Positions 5,123 to 5,323 of a stretch of 5,323 nt of DNA are shown piece after piece (within the stretch, counting starts at the first letter, position 1; the number at the start of each line of letters is the position of its first letter). Under the pieces are notes generated by a model. That model searched no databases, had not been told where the DNA came from, and saw nothing but the letters and a program-made list of their open reading frames with translations. Source of the DNA: Mycobacterium sp. GTDB lineage: Bacteria > Actinomycetota > Actinomycetes > Mycobacteriales > Mycobacteriaceae. Made by a program: the position numbers and the translations under genes. The stretch covers positions 1 through 5,323 of the forward strand of contig JAOPWF010000152.1 in the NCBI GenBank assembly GCA_025965815.1. Reading direction: 5' to 3'.

Positions 5123-5323
5123 ATGACGCTGGACAAGATGCTGATGCCCGTCCTCGACGGCAATCCCGACGTGTTCGAGCGTGAATGGCCGCTGCGGGTA
5201 GCTGATATCGACCGCTACGGCCGACTGCGGCTCGACGCCGCCGCTCGGCACATCCAGGACATCGGCCAGGATCAACTCCGGGAGTCGGGATTTGAAGACG
5301 TCCACCCGCTGTGGATCGTGCGC
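5123..5323 (+). CDS. Acyl-ACP thioesterase-like protein, Rv2001 family, C-terminus outside the window
   Basis: Sixty-seven codons are present before the window ends. The protein begins MTLDKMLMPVLDGNPDVF and continues EREWPLRVADIDRYGRLRLD, then HIQDIGQDQLRESGFEDVHP and LWIVR. This matches, nearly residue for residue as remembered, the N-terminus of M. tuberculosis Rv2001, a protein of about 250 residues with the double-hotdog fold of acyl-ACP thioesterases. These enzymes hydrolyse the thioester of acyl-ACP (or a related carrier) to release fatty acid in the cytoplasm. The visible part covers the start of the first hotdog domain, including the conserved VADIDRYGRLRLDAAARHIQ region; catalytic residues of the second domain lie outside. 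The start has a good RBS. A stem-loop separates it from the upstream Crp-like gene, so co-transcription is uncertain. Confidence 0.88.
   Translation, partial: MTLDKMLMPVLDGNPDVFEREWPLRVADIDRYGRLRLDAAARHIQDIGQDQLRESGFEDVHPLWIVR

Noticed and set aside
1..5323. Search for tRNA or rRNA genes, CRISPR arrays and insertion sequences
   Set aside because: No cloverleaf, no regularly spaced repeats and no transposase motifs or paired terminal repeats were seen.

Overview
The window looks like a slow-growing Mycobacterium (or a very close relative). It has high G+C with strongly GC-biased third codon positions. Several encoded proteins can be read as close relatives of named M. tuberculosis proteins: the VWA membrane protein Rv1481, histidine kinase PrrB (Rv0902c) with remains of its regulator PrrA (Rv0903c), the cAMP-responsive regulator Crp (Rv3676) and the acyl-ACP thioesterase-like protein Rv2001. 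In M. tuberculosis these genes are far apart, so this stretch is either an accessory region built from paralogues of core genes or a strongly rearranged chromosome. The species cannot be fixed from the sequence. All comparisons are from memory of the families, without a database search.

Layout, left to right. (1) 1-239, minus: the N-terminal part of a VWA/BatA-like membrane protein that runs off the left edge. (2) About 240-711: gene-poor, with a doubtful 55-codon ORF (375-542) followed by a 13-bp stem-loop (552-581). (3) 712-1097, plus: a decayed SAM-dependent methyltransferase with two frameshifts and a lost C-terminal half. (4) About 1098-1340: no recognisable gene. (5) 1388-2122, plus: a small polysaccharide deacetylase with a twin-arginine signal peptide, preceded by a perfect 7-bp inverted repeat and a possible leaderless promoter. 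(6) 2123-2285: convergent intergenic gap with an inverted repeat. (7) 2286-3677, minus: a complete PrrB-like histidine kinase. Its start overlaps, by ATGA, the stop of an internally deleted PrrA-like response-regulator remnant (3674-3931). (8) 4106-5008, plus: a Crp-family regulator with an unusual N-terminal extension and a changed specificity residue in its recognition helix, followed by a stem-loop. (9) 5123-5323, plus: the start of an acyl-ACP thioesterase-like gene that runs off the right edge.

The central theme is regulatory. An apparently intact sensor kinase has lost its neighbouring response regulator, and beside it, divergently transcribed, lies a Crp paralogue that keeps the cAMP pocket but differs at one base-reading residue. 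Whether kinase, Crp paralogue and deacetylase are functionally linked cannot be told from the sequence. The broken methyltransferase, broken response regulator and orphaned VWA gene show that the region is partly in decay.
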